Source: Moniliella sp. 'wahieum' (lineage: Eukaryota; Basidiomycota; Moniliellomycetes; Moniliellales; Moniliellaceae). Taken from it: a stretch of DNA of 64,000 nucleotides. The notes under the pieces were generated by a model that did no database searches, was not told the DNA's origin, and was given only the letters and a program-made list of their open reading frames with translations. The DNA lies in NCBI GenBank assembly GCA_003971905.1, contig RSEE01000086.1:186001-250000 (forward strand). Direction: 5' to 3'. The position numbers and the translations under genes were made by a program. This document shows positions 1 to 10,546 of this stretch, piece by piece; positions within the stretch are counted from its first letter, which is position 1; each line of letters begins with the position of its first letter.

Positions 1-873
1 ATGGCGGGTGGGGGCGTGGGCATGGCGGCGGGGGTTGTGCATGGCGGCGGCGGTGGGCTGCTGGGGGCTGCGGGTGAGTCTGGTGAGTACTCAGACCGAG
101 TGTTAGGAGCCCCCCAATCCCACCGCGCTGTGGCGGCCATTGTGGGCGTGAGCCCTCGTCCTGCTCCTCTGCTTTGCTCCCTCCCGTGGCGCTGACGTAC
201 GCGGCGCCGCTAGGGTTGGGCGTGCGGCTGCTTCCGCGCTGCATGCATCACAGCGTGCATCTGCCCGTGGCTTGGCACGTGCTAATCCTATTGGCATCCT
301 CCTTGGACACATATCCTTCCTTCCTTTCCTTTCCTTTCCTTTCCTTTCCTTTCCTTTTTCCTTTCCTTTTCCTTTCCTTTCCTTCCTTTCCTTTCCTTTC
401 CTTTCCTTTCCTTTCCTTTCCTTTCCTTTCCTTCCTTTCCTTTCCTTTCCTTTCCTTTCCTTTCCTTTCCTTTCCTTTCCTTTCCTTCCTTTCCTTTCCT
501 AAACGTAGCGCGCACGGTCTGTGCCCCCCCGAAAAAGAAATAGCCAAACGACTTCAATCGACAAAGGTAGAGCATAGATGACATGAGGGAGGAGAAGGGG
601 TATGGCGCGTAAAGGCACCAGAGATGGGGGCTAGCTCAGAGCGAATCGGAACTGGGGAAATTGAAGGGCGAGTGCTGCGACAGCCGAAACGCCGGGGGCA
701 CGCCCATTGACCCTTCGGGCGCAAACAGCCGTTCCGACGGAGTGGGAGAGGAGGCGCGACTGCCTTCCGAGGGCGCGTACAGCGCACTCGCACGCGGTTG
801 CACAAGACTGCTTTGGCGACCCGTTAGCCATACCAGCTCCGGCGGCTCCAGCCAGCAGCACACTGGGGGATCA
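1..873. other. Spacer upstream/downstream of the Kelch gene, no gene supported
   Basis: Apart from the CTTTC microsatellite I see no supported gene. The first 195 bases have an open frame of Gly/Ala-rich low complexity with no recognisable domain. A GAGTACTC palindrome, a motif that recurs in other spacers of this window, lies near position 85. Confidence 0.6.
315..500. repeat. CTTTC pentanucleotide microsatellite
   Basis: About 186 bases of nearly pure CTTTC units, with scattered units of a different length (CCTTC, extra T or C). One strand is entirely pyrimidine. Reading frames through it give Phe-Pro-Leu-Ser or Lys-Glu-Arg-Lys repeats and are not taken as genes. Confidence 0.97.
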
Positions 874-3642
874 TCATGCGCGCATGAGGGACCGACAGAC
901 GACGCGCACCGACGCTGACGTTCGCACAGACTGAACCGATGGTGCATGGTACGATACAGGCCGTTCTTCTTCCCGCCTTCGTACGCGCGCTTCCTGTCCC
1001 GAATACGGACGGGCTTGCGAACTAGGCACTGGCATGCGCGCCCGCGCGACCGCCATCGTTGCCTCCTCTGCACCACTCTCGAAAGGAGACACGGCAGTTG
1101 TCGGCGAAGACACGGCCACCGTTTGCCCCAGGGATCCGGCGCCGGCGCAGCAGGCGGACTGTAGAGCGCCTCGTACGCCGACGGGGTACGACCGGCGGGG
1201 CAGGGGGTAAAGGACGTCCTGACGGGGTACGACTGGGTGCCTTGTTGTTGGAGAGTGGATGACTGGCGGGACGAGACAGGCAGAATGCGACCGGGGAGGA
1301 AGGAGTCGGGTGAGGGAGCGGGCCGAGTGCATTGAGGTGAGGGTGAGCGATAGGAGGCTGGAGCCACGAGGGCGGATTTTCCTCCTCTTGCTCGACGGGT
1401 TGAGGGGCTGTGCGCTCCTGTTGAGTAGCAAAGGGGTCCACCAACGACTCGGTCCCGACGGACAGAGCAGTAGGCCGTTTTTCGCTTCCGCTGGGAGTGC
1501 GTTCAGTTATGAAGTCAACCACCCGCTCTCACGTCGGTTGCGAAGGGCCAGGCTGGTCACGAAGGCCTACCCCAGCGGCTGCCGAAGCTTGAACACCTCT
1601 TGGACCGACTGCGTCTCTGCCTCAGGTTCGGACACCAACTCCTCTGGCCCCGCGACGCGGTCCGCTGCGTGTCCTCCAAATGGGCGAGGTGGCCGCTGGC
1701 TCACTTGTCCTGCTCGTCATGCCGGTGGGAACGGGGGTAGCACGGGTTCAGGCGCAGGGATCCGTGCCGAAGCCAGCCAACTCGCTTCGTCCTCCGTTGG
1801 GACATGGCGGGCGATTCGGGCTCGGTTGGACACGGCGTGGAAGCGCGGTCTCCCGTTCCCGCTTGATACTTCGCCCTGCCGCGGAAGTTGTGCAGGTTGC
1901 GCACCGAGCTGCTTTGCACCGCAGTGTACTTGTCCATGCTAGGCAGCTGCGCTGGCTCAGGCTCTCAATAGGGACCAGGACGAGTGCATGCTGCTCAGTT
2001 TTCTTCCATTCTTGACTTTGGCTCGCGAGGGTGGTGCTGCTCTCGACGGGCGGCGGTCTGGGGCACGCCCCGCGCATGGAAGACGTCAAGGGGGACTCGG
2101 CATCGGTTGCTCCAGCTTCTTTTGCGCCTTGCGCCGGTGCACGTACCGCCAAACGCCACCCAAACAATAACCATAGGATCAGCGCAAATGCCACACTCAG
2201 TGTGGGGGCAAGAATGGCGGCCAAGGTACGTCCACTCATCTTGTGGCTGCCGGTGCCCGTCTAGACCCGGCGCGCTTTGCACGTTGGCCCCTGACGATGG
2301 CACAGGCAGCGGGCCAGAGAGGGTCCCTTGCGAACCCACTGACGGGCCAAACGAGTAGATCGGTTGGAGAGATGGAGCTGTGGCCTTGCATAGTGTGACC
2401 GTGCGAGTTGGAGGGGACACGAGTCGACTGCGAGGCAGCATGGCTCGCCGAGCTGTGTACGGGCGAGGGGGAGGCGGCCGAAGCCGTCGAGGCAGTCGCG
2501 GTACTGGGGTCACGGGGTCAGCTGCATGGAACTGGTTGGACCACGACCCAGTGCGTGAATCAAGCACACATCCTCCGGACCAGCCCGCTTGGACGTGGAA
2601 GCAGTCTTTCCAAAGGCGATGATCAGCTTGTGTCCGACGGCAAAGGCCGAGTGGAAGACGCGGGGGTGGAAGAGGCGGCAAAGGGACCAGGTGGGGGGGG
2701 AGACATTGAGGTCGAGAACAAAAGTGGAGAGGACATGGTTTTGTTTTCCCAGTTGCCTTGTAAGCCGCCAACAACGACGACTTTGTTGTCGGGCATCAGG
2801 GTGGCCGTATGTCCATACACAGCCCCCCTCAATCTCACCCGCCGTCTTGACCCGGTTCCATTCCCCCGTGCTGACCTCGAGGCCCAAATGGCGTAGACTG
2901 ATCACTTGCTTTTCCGAGGTCAACCCGCCGAGGTAGAGCAGCTTCTCTGTACCCTTCTCGCCTTTCAGCGGGACCGCAGCGTAGTCCCGCACAGGCACGT
3001 CCCCGCTCAAGTGCCGTGGATAGGCTTACGTTGATGGCCGTACCCACCTGGTTGGCTTCCGAACTAACGACCCACTTTTCGTTGTCGCGACGGAGAGGTT
3101 GCGGGGAATGTCGGGAGCCAGCACGAGCACGCGCCTGCCCAGCAACGAAAATGGTGTCCTGGTGCGAATGGTGTTGTGCACAGCAAGGGCTTGGACGTGG
3201 GTCCGTTCATACACTGCCGAGGAAGAGTTGAGTGCACGCCACGTCCCATTCAGACTTCCTCTCGTGACCGAAAACAGATAGGCAGGAGCGGCGGTGCATG
3301 TGTCACTCCCCCTAGGAGGAGGAAGAGTTGTTGGACAGAGACACGGCGGAGGCGAACGTTGAGCTGATACTCCTTGGGGGAGGGGGAGGGAGGACCAAAC
3401 CTGGGAAGGTCATGGCCGAGGTTAAGAGCGGAGATGTTGAGCACGTCGCGCGGTGCAGCAGATCTCCTTGCTGGGAGCGCCACCAAGGAAGACGGCGGCC
3501 TTGTGCCCTGGCAAGTGCACCACTGCTTGGCCCCACCGCGTTTCGGGCATGGAGGTTGAGCTCTGATGCCGGGTGAGAGAGACAGCCTGGACCAGGGCAC
3601 AGCCCATGGCCCAGGCAAGACCAGTAACTTGATTGATACCAT
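874..3642 (-). CDS. Secreted Kelch-repeat protein with a single transmembrane segment
   Basis: Not matched to a named gene. The translation shows a signal-peptide-like N-terminus (MVSIKLLVL, then a hydrophobic stretch ending near AVSL), Kelch blades such as RWGQAVVHLPGHKAAVFLGG, YGHTATLMPDNKVVVVGG and FHPRVFHSAFAVGHKLIIAF, then one membrane helix (LAAILAPTLSVAFALILWLL, about 2150-2225) and a long Ser/Pro-rich tail with acidic patches. This predicts a type I cell-surface or secretory-pathway protein with an extracellular beta-propeller and a cytosolic tail. The start at 3642 was chosen because no ATG exists on this strand between about 3702 and 4290. A 70-90 nt intron is likely near 1.5 kb (GTAGGC..CCCAG). 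The reading frame changes several times, for example near 3450 and 2560, and the 3' end is uncertain. A TATAT element at 4279 could be its promoter. Confidence 0.6.
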
Positions 3643-4992
3643 AGCTGGCGTCGGATGGTTAGCATCCCAGCGGATACGAGCAAGCACACATGGCAAAGGC
3701 ATACCTAACGGAAATGGGCGCTTCAAGCGCTGCTGAGGAAGGGATTAGAGGGGGGGGTGGAGGCCGGCTCCGTGATGGTGACAACCGACAAACCAGGTCG
3801 GTGGGGGGGGGGAGAGGCAACAACCAGTTGAAGCCAAGGAAACGGGGAGGGATGGAAGCCCAAGAGGCCAGCTCAGAAGCTCGCTGGATGAGAGGTGGTG
3901 GTGGTGGGAGAGGAAGTGGACGATGGCAGCGTGGGCAGTGCCCCGAAGAAGGCCTGCGGATGTGGCCGATTGGGCCTCCACCGGTTTGCCAAAGACTATT
4001 CAGGCGGCTACGTAGCCACGTGCCGGAAAGGCGGACGCGCGGTTGGCCCGTTGGATTGTCTAGCTCTGGCTCTGTGCGTGTCTCAGCGCCAGCGCGGCGG
4101 CCTGTGGGCTGTGTGGAGTGTGAAGCAGGCGTGTGAAGGATGCGGGAATGAACGCTGAGCGTTGCACCACGATCGGCTGGTGGGGGAGGGGGCAGGGGGG
4201 CGGCGTCCAAGGAGGACGACGCACTGGGCCGCTCGATAATTCGCCCCCTACTGGCTCTGAGTAAGCGGCTGGGCGGCCCTATATAACGTTCGCTCAACAC
4301 ATGGCCCTGTGCCGAGCGAGGCACAATCGAGACAAGGCGGGTGGGTGATGGGGAAGCATGATGCAATGCTGGGGTCTGTAGCGTCTGCAGTGGCAAGATA
4401 GATGCTTGGCCAACACCTCCTTGCCCCCTGATCTGCGTGGCCACGCTGGCACCATCCTTCCCGCTCGCGAGTTGCTGGCGACTATCTTTATCCCACGTGG
4501 CGCTCAGGGGGTTTGCATGTGACCATTGCGTGGATCGTTCAATCGCCCGTTTTTGGCGTAATCGCCCAGCGAATCTGGAGGACGACACGCCCTATAGTCA
4601 GGGCCCAGAGCGTGTACTTTCAATGGCGGGCAGAGCAAGACGCAGGCAGTTCCCTCCAAGAATGAACAGAACTAACAAACAGACCTAGCCCCAGGTGGGG
4701 GCGCCCAATCGTTATCATGAGCACTGCTCAGACCTAGAACAGAGCGTTAAAAAGGAAGACCTATGGGAGAGGCGGAATTGGCTCGGGGCCTTCACCGTGT
4801 CCATGGCTCTGCCAATGTTTATTTTCTGTCGACAGAATCGAACGAAACCCGCCCCCGTTTGACATCGAATTGTTTGTCCCTTGTGTCTGCCCCTCGTGAG
4901 CCGGTCACTGTCTGTGCGACCCGTTCGCTACCGTCCCGGGGCCCCACGGCATCGTGCTTCTCCACCACCATCTCCGGACCAGCACCGATGCC
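3643..4992. other. Spacer between divergent Kelch and hypothetical genes
   Basis: No supported gene. A CCTATATAACG element at 4278-4288 is the best TATA-like site and reads on either strand. The minus-strand frame across 3659-4588 contains no usable ATG in its lower half and looks like 5' leader. Several GGGGG runs and a weak purine bias are present. Confidence 0.5.
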
Positions 4993-6242
4993 ATGCATCA
5001 TGAGAAACGCGACTTCAACGAAGGGATCGAGGAGCAGGGAGAGAAGGAGGAAGAGGAGTGGATCTACGTAACCCCCGCCCCCCTGCGCCCCCCGCGCCTC
5101 CGCCTCCTCCTCCGCCATCGGACCCGGCGCTGCTCTCGGCTGGAAGCCTACCCCGCGCTCGACGGCCCGGCCCTGGCTTGCCGCCCCACTGGGTCCAAAC
5201 CTTGGAAGAACAGGTTGCTCTGGCGCTGCCTTGCCATTCCGAGCCGGCTCGGCAGCTTGTCTGTCTCTCTCTCGCCCACACGCGTCTGGCTCTCGCTTCC
5301 GCCCCATCTCACTACCCTCCTCTCTTGGCCACTCCTGAAGGAAATGGTGGTGGAGGTGCACTGCCACCCACGTCGTCTGCGCGTCACGTCTTTCTCCAGC
5401 GTTTGCACCACGACAGCCTGTACGGTCACCTGGACTTACTCTCGGCCCTGCACGTCGCCACGTACGACCTGACCCCTCGGTGACGTACCCGAGGTGGTAA
5501 CGTATTTCGTCCACGCGCACCGCATCTCACTCCGCGCTCCCCTGCCACCACGACAGCTCTGCCACGCTTCGTTTCTTTCTCTGACCAGGTTTCGGCACTC
5601 TGGCTCACCCCGTCCCCACCGACTGGGTGACCACGCTCCCATCCCTCCTCCCCTGCTACCCTGACTTCTGCTGCCCCAGCTTCGAAGGCGCTTGGAAGGC
5701 TGGCGTAGGGTTTGCCTTGGTCTCGAGGCCCGCCTTGGTGATCTCGTTCTCGTTGCCGGAGGAGGAGGAGGAGGTTGGTGGTGGCGGCGGCGGAGGAGGA
5801 GGAGGAGGTGGTGGTGGTGGCGGAGGAGGGGAGGAGGTGGCGGCGGCGGAGGAGGGGGAGGAGGTGGCGGTGGAGGAGGAGGGAGGAGGAGGAGGAGGAG
5901 GAGGAGGAGGAGGGGGAGGAGGTGGGGGGTGGTGGTGGTGGAGACGGCACTGATGATGACGATGAAGACGGCGGAGGTGGTGGCGGCGGCGGAGGAGGAG
6001 GTCAAGACGACGACGAAGACGGCGACGAAGACGGCGACAAAGACGGCGGTAAAGATGGCGACAAAGACGGCGACAAAGACGGCGGCAAAGACGGCGGCAA
6101 AGACGGCGGCAAAGACGGATTGAAGCCATCCCCGCGTCCCGCCCCGCCCAAGCACTCGCGCCCGGCGCACACCCTCCCAGCCGCGTCACTACCACCTGCC
6201 GTAGTTCCGCGTACCCAGCACCGTACCCTACGACCTAGATGA
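4993..6242 (+). CDS. Hypothetical protein with Gly-rich and Asp-Gly-Lys repeat tail
   Basis: Not recognised. The proposed start MHHEKRDFNEGIEEQGE opens an acidic N-terminus, followed by a proline run and a helical, Leu/Ala-rich segment (LPPHWVQTLEEQVALALP, then LVCLSLAHTRLALASAP, then RLHHDSLYGHLDLLSALHV). After a probable intron around 5481-5588 comes VPTDWVTTLPSLLPCYPDF, a Glu run, a long GGA/GGT-encoded Gly/Glu tract and an Asp-Gly-Asp-Lys repeat, ending near 6242. Codon choice in the Leu/Ala section looks coding on this strand, and the long opposite-strand frame (4819-5520) is read as its shadow. Frame changes occur in the C runs near 5072-5100 and around the intron. Function unknown. Confidence 0.4.
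5759..5935 (+). repeat. GGA/GGT trinucleotide tract
   Basis: Imperfect run of GGA, GGT and GGC triplets inside the hypothetical gene at 4993-6242. It gives poly-Gly, poly-Glu or Arg/Trp-rich protein depending on frame, so the true frame cannot be read here. Confidence 0.9.
6005..6119 (+). repeat. GAC-GGC-AAA coding repeat
   Basis: Tandem 6- to 12-base units of GACGGCGACAAA type encoding Asp-Gly-Asp-Lys and Asp-Gly-Gly-Lys repeats at the end of the hypothetical gene. Confidence 0.85.
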
Positions 6243-7466
6243 ACACAGGAATCCGATACCTTCTACCCTCGTACCGTCGCGCCGGGAGGAGCTGGTCATA
6301 GCCGACGTAGGTTTGGACGTAGGTTTGGCATTGGTCTGACATCGATTGGGCATCCATCAGGGCTTGTGGTGAGTGCGTAGACGAGGATCGTGCCCCGACG
6401 AGGGTACGAGGCCTCCGCTAGGACGTCGGATGGATGCTCAGGCTGAGCTCAGCGAGCGGGGACTGCAGGAGCCTGTGGGGCGCACCGGCGTTCGGCTCCG
6501 TGATCGGCTGGACCGTGCACCTCCTTGCTTTCCCTTGCTTCGCGTCCTGCTCCACCGTCGGCATGTAACGCCAGCAGAGTCCATGCGGTGGCTCGTGCGC
6601 TGGGCCAAGACGGCTTCGAACGTTCTTCAGGCCCAGGGGTGCCCTGGGTGTGCGCTTCGGGTTTCCCTGGGCCGCAGCCAGGCTCGGTGGCGAGTGGCTG
6701 CTTGATGCTTGATGTACTAGTAGCAGAAGTGTATGTATCAGATTGCCACCTCCGGCTTGAACCACTACCCACCACCATCGCCACCACCATCGCCACCACC
6801 ATCACCACCGCTAGTGCGGTTGCATCCCCTTCAAGAGCCATCCTAACTTGAGGTCTCATCACCCAAGTGTGACGTCCTGGTACAGCTTGCGTCGTCCCTG
6901 CTGAAGGAATGAAGGTGTGTGGCATCTGATGTCATCAAGAACGCAATGACTCACCGCCCGCACCGCCTACCTCAGAGGGACGAAGAATGGAAACTGAGGT
7001 GCCAGGCCGCCCTGCGGCTCTCACTAGGGTGAGGTCCTGGCCAGAGCCAGAGGGCTCCATGTCCTGTCATCGTGCCAGAGGGTGTACCCGCACAGATGCT
7101 GATACAGCGGCGTGAGCAAATATCGATCTCGAACTGATCCATCGTCGTCCACCCTCGCAAAGCTACGCCTAACACTGGAACTTGGTCGTCTGTCTGTCCT
7201 GCATCAAGGTCCTTGGTGTCAGGTACGCGCACTGCGATGCAGGCCCAACTCGGTCTTCGACATTCGCGCCGGACCACCGTGGCGACGACGACAGCAATGC
7301 AAGAGCAAGGCCGAAAGATATAACAGTTCACCTGACTCTCTTTTGGTATTCAAATGCGCAACAAAATGGATAAGGATCCATACAGGAAGGGAGGCCTTGG
7401 TGTTTCGGCACCATGTTTCGGCACCCTAAACCGAAACCGAAACCAACCGCATTACCTCTCGCCCAC
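6243..7466. other. Spacer with a CCACCATCG repeat, no gene supported
   Basis: Open frames exist on both strands but none shows a domain, a continuous coding signature or a convincing start. A short CCACCATCGCCACCACCATC repeat lies at about 6771-6811. The part above 7328 contains the 3' flank of the D-amino-acid oxidase gene. Confidence 0.5.
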
Positions 7467-8771
7467 TCAGAGCTTAGGTTTGTCCCGTTGGATGCGGCGG
7501 GTGTGACGGTAGGGGGCTGGTGAGCAAGGCCATTGACTTCCGACACAGGAGCGTCCAATAAGGCTACCACCTCGGCGGCAGCGCCCCACGAGGACTGGTA
7601 CCCGACGCCACCAAACCCATATGCCGACACGAGCGGTACATTGCGCCGTGCCTCGTCCACTTCGAACCAACTTCGATCCACTTTGGCCCCGCCGGTCCGG
7701 GCTGGGCGCAAGCCCACTGCCACGGCGTTGATCGTGACCCCCTCCACGGTGCCGTCGGTGGACAAGTCCGGGTAGACTCGCAGGTTAGCCTCGAGGATGG
7801 CGCGTGTTGTCTCGGGCCGCACGTTGGGGTCGTAATCATTGGCCAAGCGCGTACCGCCCAAGACGAATTCGCCATTGCCCATGGGGATGGCGTACACGTC
7901 GCGATAGCCCGCTGCGACCGTGTGGCTGAACCCTTGGTACGGAGCGAGCGGGCGGGACGGGCGGGAGGGCGTGGTGGCTGTCCCGCCGGCGGAAGCAGCC
8001 ATGGGCGCTGCACGCTCGTCGTGCATCGATCGGCTTGCACACGCACCACTTGCCCGCGCACGGGGTAACACCCTTGGTCTTGTACCTCGTCCAACTCCCG
8101 CGCCCCGCTTCCGGCAGCATTGACAAGACCTGTGACGGCACGGACGTTTGGGCCATAGCAAGTGCAACAGCCTGAGAGAGGGACGCCACGTGCTCATGCA
8201 CCACCTTGCCACCCAACTGCTCGAACCGGTACCGCAGCCACGGAAGGTAGAGCGGCACTACAATGTCAATCGTGCGAAACGTACATCCCGACTTGCCCAG
8301 CGGCAAGTGCGCCGTTTCTTCGTCCGAGAGCCAGCGGAAAGAAGGGTACCATTCCAGTGCCGCCCGCCAGGAGGCCGGGGGCGTAGCAAGTTGGTGCACT
8401 TCCACTTGTTCCACCCACACCAGCGGTTGCGCATGCACGTTGCTACATCCCGAATATACCTCGCGCCACGGTTGCACTTCCAGCAAGGCTTGCAGTACCC
8501 CAAATGTGGTTTTCTCCCAGCCCAGTTCGGGCCCACCGGCACTCACGTGGTGCGCGCCGGCGTACGCCGAAGCGTAGCTCGCTGGATGACCAGCTGCACC
8601 AGTGGCCAGGTGCGTCCAGGGCCGCGCGTACCGCCACACGCAACGCTCGTGGGCAACGCGGGCAGGTCGCGCGCGACCAGCGTAACGTGGCGCGGGGGGG
8701 TGCTGCTGCAGGTAGGTGATGCCGATGCTCAGGCCGATCACGCCGCCGCCGACGATGACCAGGTGGGACAT
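7467..8771 (-). CDS. D-amino-acid oxidase (FAD-dependent)
   Basis: Flavoenzyme oxidising D-amino acids to 2-oxo acids, ammonia and peroxide, usually in peroxisomes. The N-terminus MSHLVIVGGGVIGLS is the dinucleotide-binding fold. Then follow VTLVARDLP and SYASAYAGAHHV (counterpart of the family's FASPWAGAxW), LVNAAGSGA with PVRGQVVRV, GEFVLGGTRL, VGLRPARTGG (carrying the substrate-binding Arg) and SAYGFGGVGYQSSWGAA. The start has a CACCATG context. A 38-nt intron at 8594-8631 restores frame exactly before AGHPASYAS. The frame slips at the seven-G run 8694-8700 (six fits), at GGG 8150-8152 (four fits), and once more between about 7900 and 8060. I place the end at 7467, where one frame closes with DKPKL, loosely like a peroxisomal C-terminus. 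The alternative frame ends at 7328. Family assignment is firm. Confidence 0.88.
8594..8631 (-). other. 38-nt intron in the D-amino-acid oxidase gene
   Basis: Read on the minus strand it starts GTACGCGCGG and ends CTGGTGCAG. Removing it joins TSVACG to AGHPASYAS in frame, matching the conserved block of fungal D-amino-acid oxidases. It is unusually short and lacks a clear CTAAC branch point. Confidence 0.7.
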
Positions 8772-9364
8772 GGTGCAGAGGGAAGAGGAAGGCGACACGC
8801 AGTGGAGGCAGGATGGGGCTGGGCTGCTTGCGGGCTGGGCCTGGCGATGGAGGATGGGGTCCAAGTTGTCCACAGACCGAGGTGGGTTCTTCCTTCGTAC
8901 GGCAGAACCCTCAGCAAACGGGTATATAGATAAGAGCGGATGTAGCTCACGATGACTCAGTCGAACCAGAAGTGGGGCCGGACATAGCGAGATGGTATGC
9001 AATCGATTAATCGATTCAATCAATCATCGATCATCATCGATCATCGATCATCTCAGTCGTTGCAATCGTGGGAATTCGTGGCTCGGACTTACTTTCGTCC
9101 TTGCGACGCCGGGAGGGACTGGCCGAGTGCCACAGCCTGGCCTCAGCCTCATCGAAGTGGCACAATCTGGACTAGGGACTCGGCTGGCTAGGCACAAGGC
9201 GCATGGACGTTTTTGGCATTGACTAGCTGACTAGGACTGCCGCTGGCAGCTGTCTTCGCACACTGAGCTCTGAGCATTAGCATTACTGACGCCTGCATCT
9301 ACGTTTTCCCCCCTTCAAGCTTCACTAGTCACTTCTGGCTCCCGGTATAACCGGCTCGGACTTT

Positions 9365-9400
9365 CTAGTCACTAGTCACTAGTCACTAGTCACTAGTCAC
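9365..9400. repeat. CTAGTCA 7-bp tandem repeat
   Basis: Five near-perfect copies of CTAGTCA in a spacer. The CTAG core makes it partly self-complementary. Confidence 0.9.
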
Positions 9401-9649
9401 GGATAAACAGGCCGAACGTCGGAACGAACGTTTTACGTCGGCCGAGCGTTCAACACGTTCAACGTTCGCCATCCCCAAGCCCAACGCGGGAGCTGACGAC
9501 TCCATAATGTTAAACGTTAATGGTTGCGTACCCTGTGGTGACGGTGAGGGGGGTTACTCTACGATGAAAGAACAGCGAACAGCAGCCAGGTGGAAGACCA
9601 ACAGGACCGGGGATGACCGATGACCAGCCAGGGCCAGTGATTTTGTAGC

Positions 9650-10112
9650 GGAACGATGAAGGGGAACAAGCTCACGTCACAGACGGAGAGGAGAGAATGG
9701 GAGGGGAGGAGGGGGCGAGCTCAACGTCACTTAGACGGAGGGAAAAGACTAGAGGAAGGGAAGGAGGGGGAGGGCGCACAGGCCAGGAAGACAAGACGGA
9801 AACTAAAGGGGCCCAGACCAGGACCGGGACCAGAACCGGACTGGCTAGGAAGGGGAGGGGGGGGGGAGGGGAGACACACTATGTGCATCATGAGGACCGA
9901 CCGAAAAACGGAAAAAACGAAAGGGGGGAAGAAGAAAGTGTGTAGAAAGCAAGAAAGACAGAAAGAGAGAGAAGAAAGAAAGAAACGGGGAGGGGGGGGG
10001 GGGGGGGGAGAGGCCAAAGGGAAACAAAACCAAGAAACCAACGTAACTGAAACTGGGGGAAGGGAAGGGGGAAGGGGAAGGGGAGGGAAGGAGGAGGGAT
10101 GCAGACTTATGG
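9650..10112 (+). repeat. Strand-asymmetric purine block with a 17-G run
   Basis: About 460 bases are overwhelmingly A and G on the plus strand, including 17 consecutive G at 9992-10008 and further G runs near 9855. Such sequence can form triplex or G-quadruplex structures. The Arg/Lys/Gly/Glu-rich open frame across it is not treated as a gene. Confidence 0.85.
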
Positions 10113-10546
10113 GTGCGACCGGGGGAGCCGAAAGGCCAAGAAAGGTCAAGCGCCCGAGGGCCCGGGGGCCAAAGTCAAGCTGTACGAGGGCAAGCCGACA
10201 TGGGCTGCGATGGCTCCAAGTCGAGCGCAAACCGAGCCAAGGTGCGACGCTGGGAATACAACCGTTCCAATGCCCACTCGTCCCGCATCGGGGTAAGGTT
10301 CGAGTTCGAGTTGGATTCGGTTGGAGTTGGAGTTAGAGTTGAGTTGGGGTTCAGGTCGGGCGAAGCGTGTTTTTCCTGTTCCCCTTGTCGCGCCCCTCGC
10401 GTGCATCAGTAAATGTGAGCGAGGTGCGGCGACTGGAAGCGCGACTGGGTCCGCGACTAGGTACGCGACTGGGGGTGGAGGAGCGCGAGACGCGCACGGC
10501 TGGACTGACGGCGCGACGTAAGAGCGAAGGAGCAGCTGGTTGGAAC

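Larger units (their letters stand above)
8772..10546. other. Spacer with palindromes and a purine block
   Basis: No supported gene. From left to right it holds an ATCGAT-rich stretch (9000-9060), a CTAGTCA tandem repeat, AACGTT-containing motifs (9421-9470 and near 9510), a one-sided purine block, and GAGTTG-type repeats (10280-10350). The open frame at 9656-10336 lies in the purine block and is compositional. Confidence 0.6.

Noticed and set aside
4819-5520. 233-codon minus-strand frame with a hydrophobic segment
   Set aside because: The plus strand carries a continuous Leu/Ala helical reading with better codon choice. The hydrophobic run is the complement of an acidic/Arg stretch.
7328-9023. 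D-amino-acid oxidase as a decayed pseudogene
   Set aside because: Conserved residues are intact and the breaks are of the same one-base kind seen in essential genes across the window, which points to data error rather than decay.
9656-10336. 226-codon Arg/Lys/Gly-rich frame
   Set aside because: Lies in the purine block; length and composition follow directly from A/G-only sequence.
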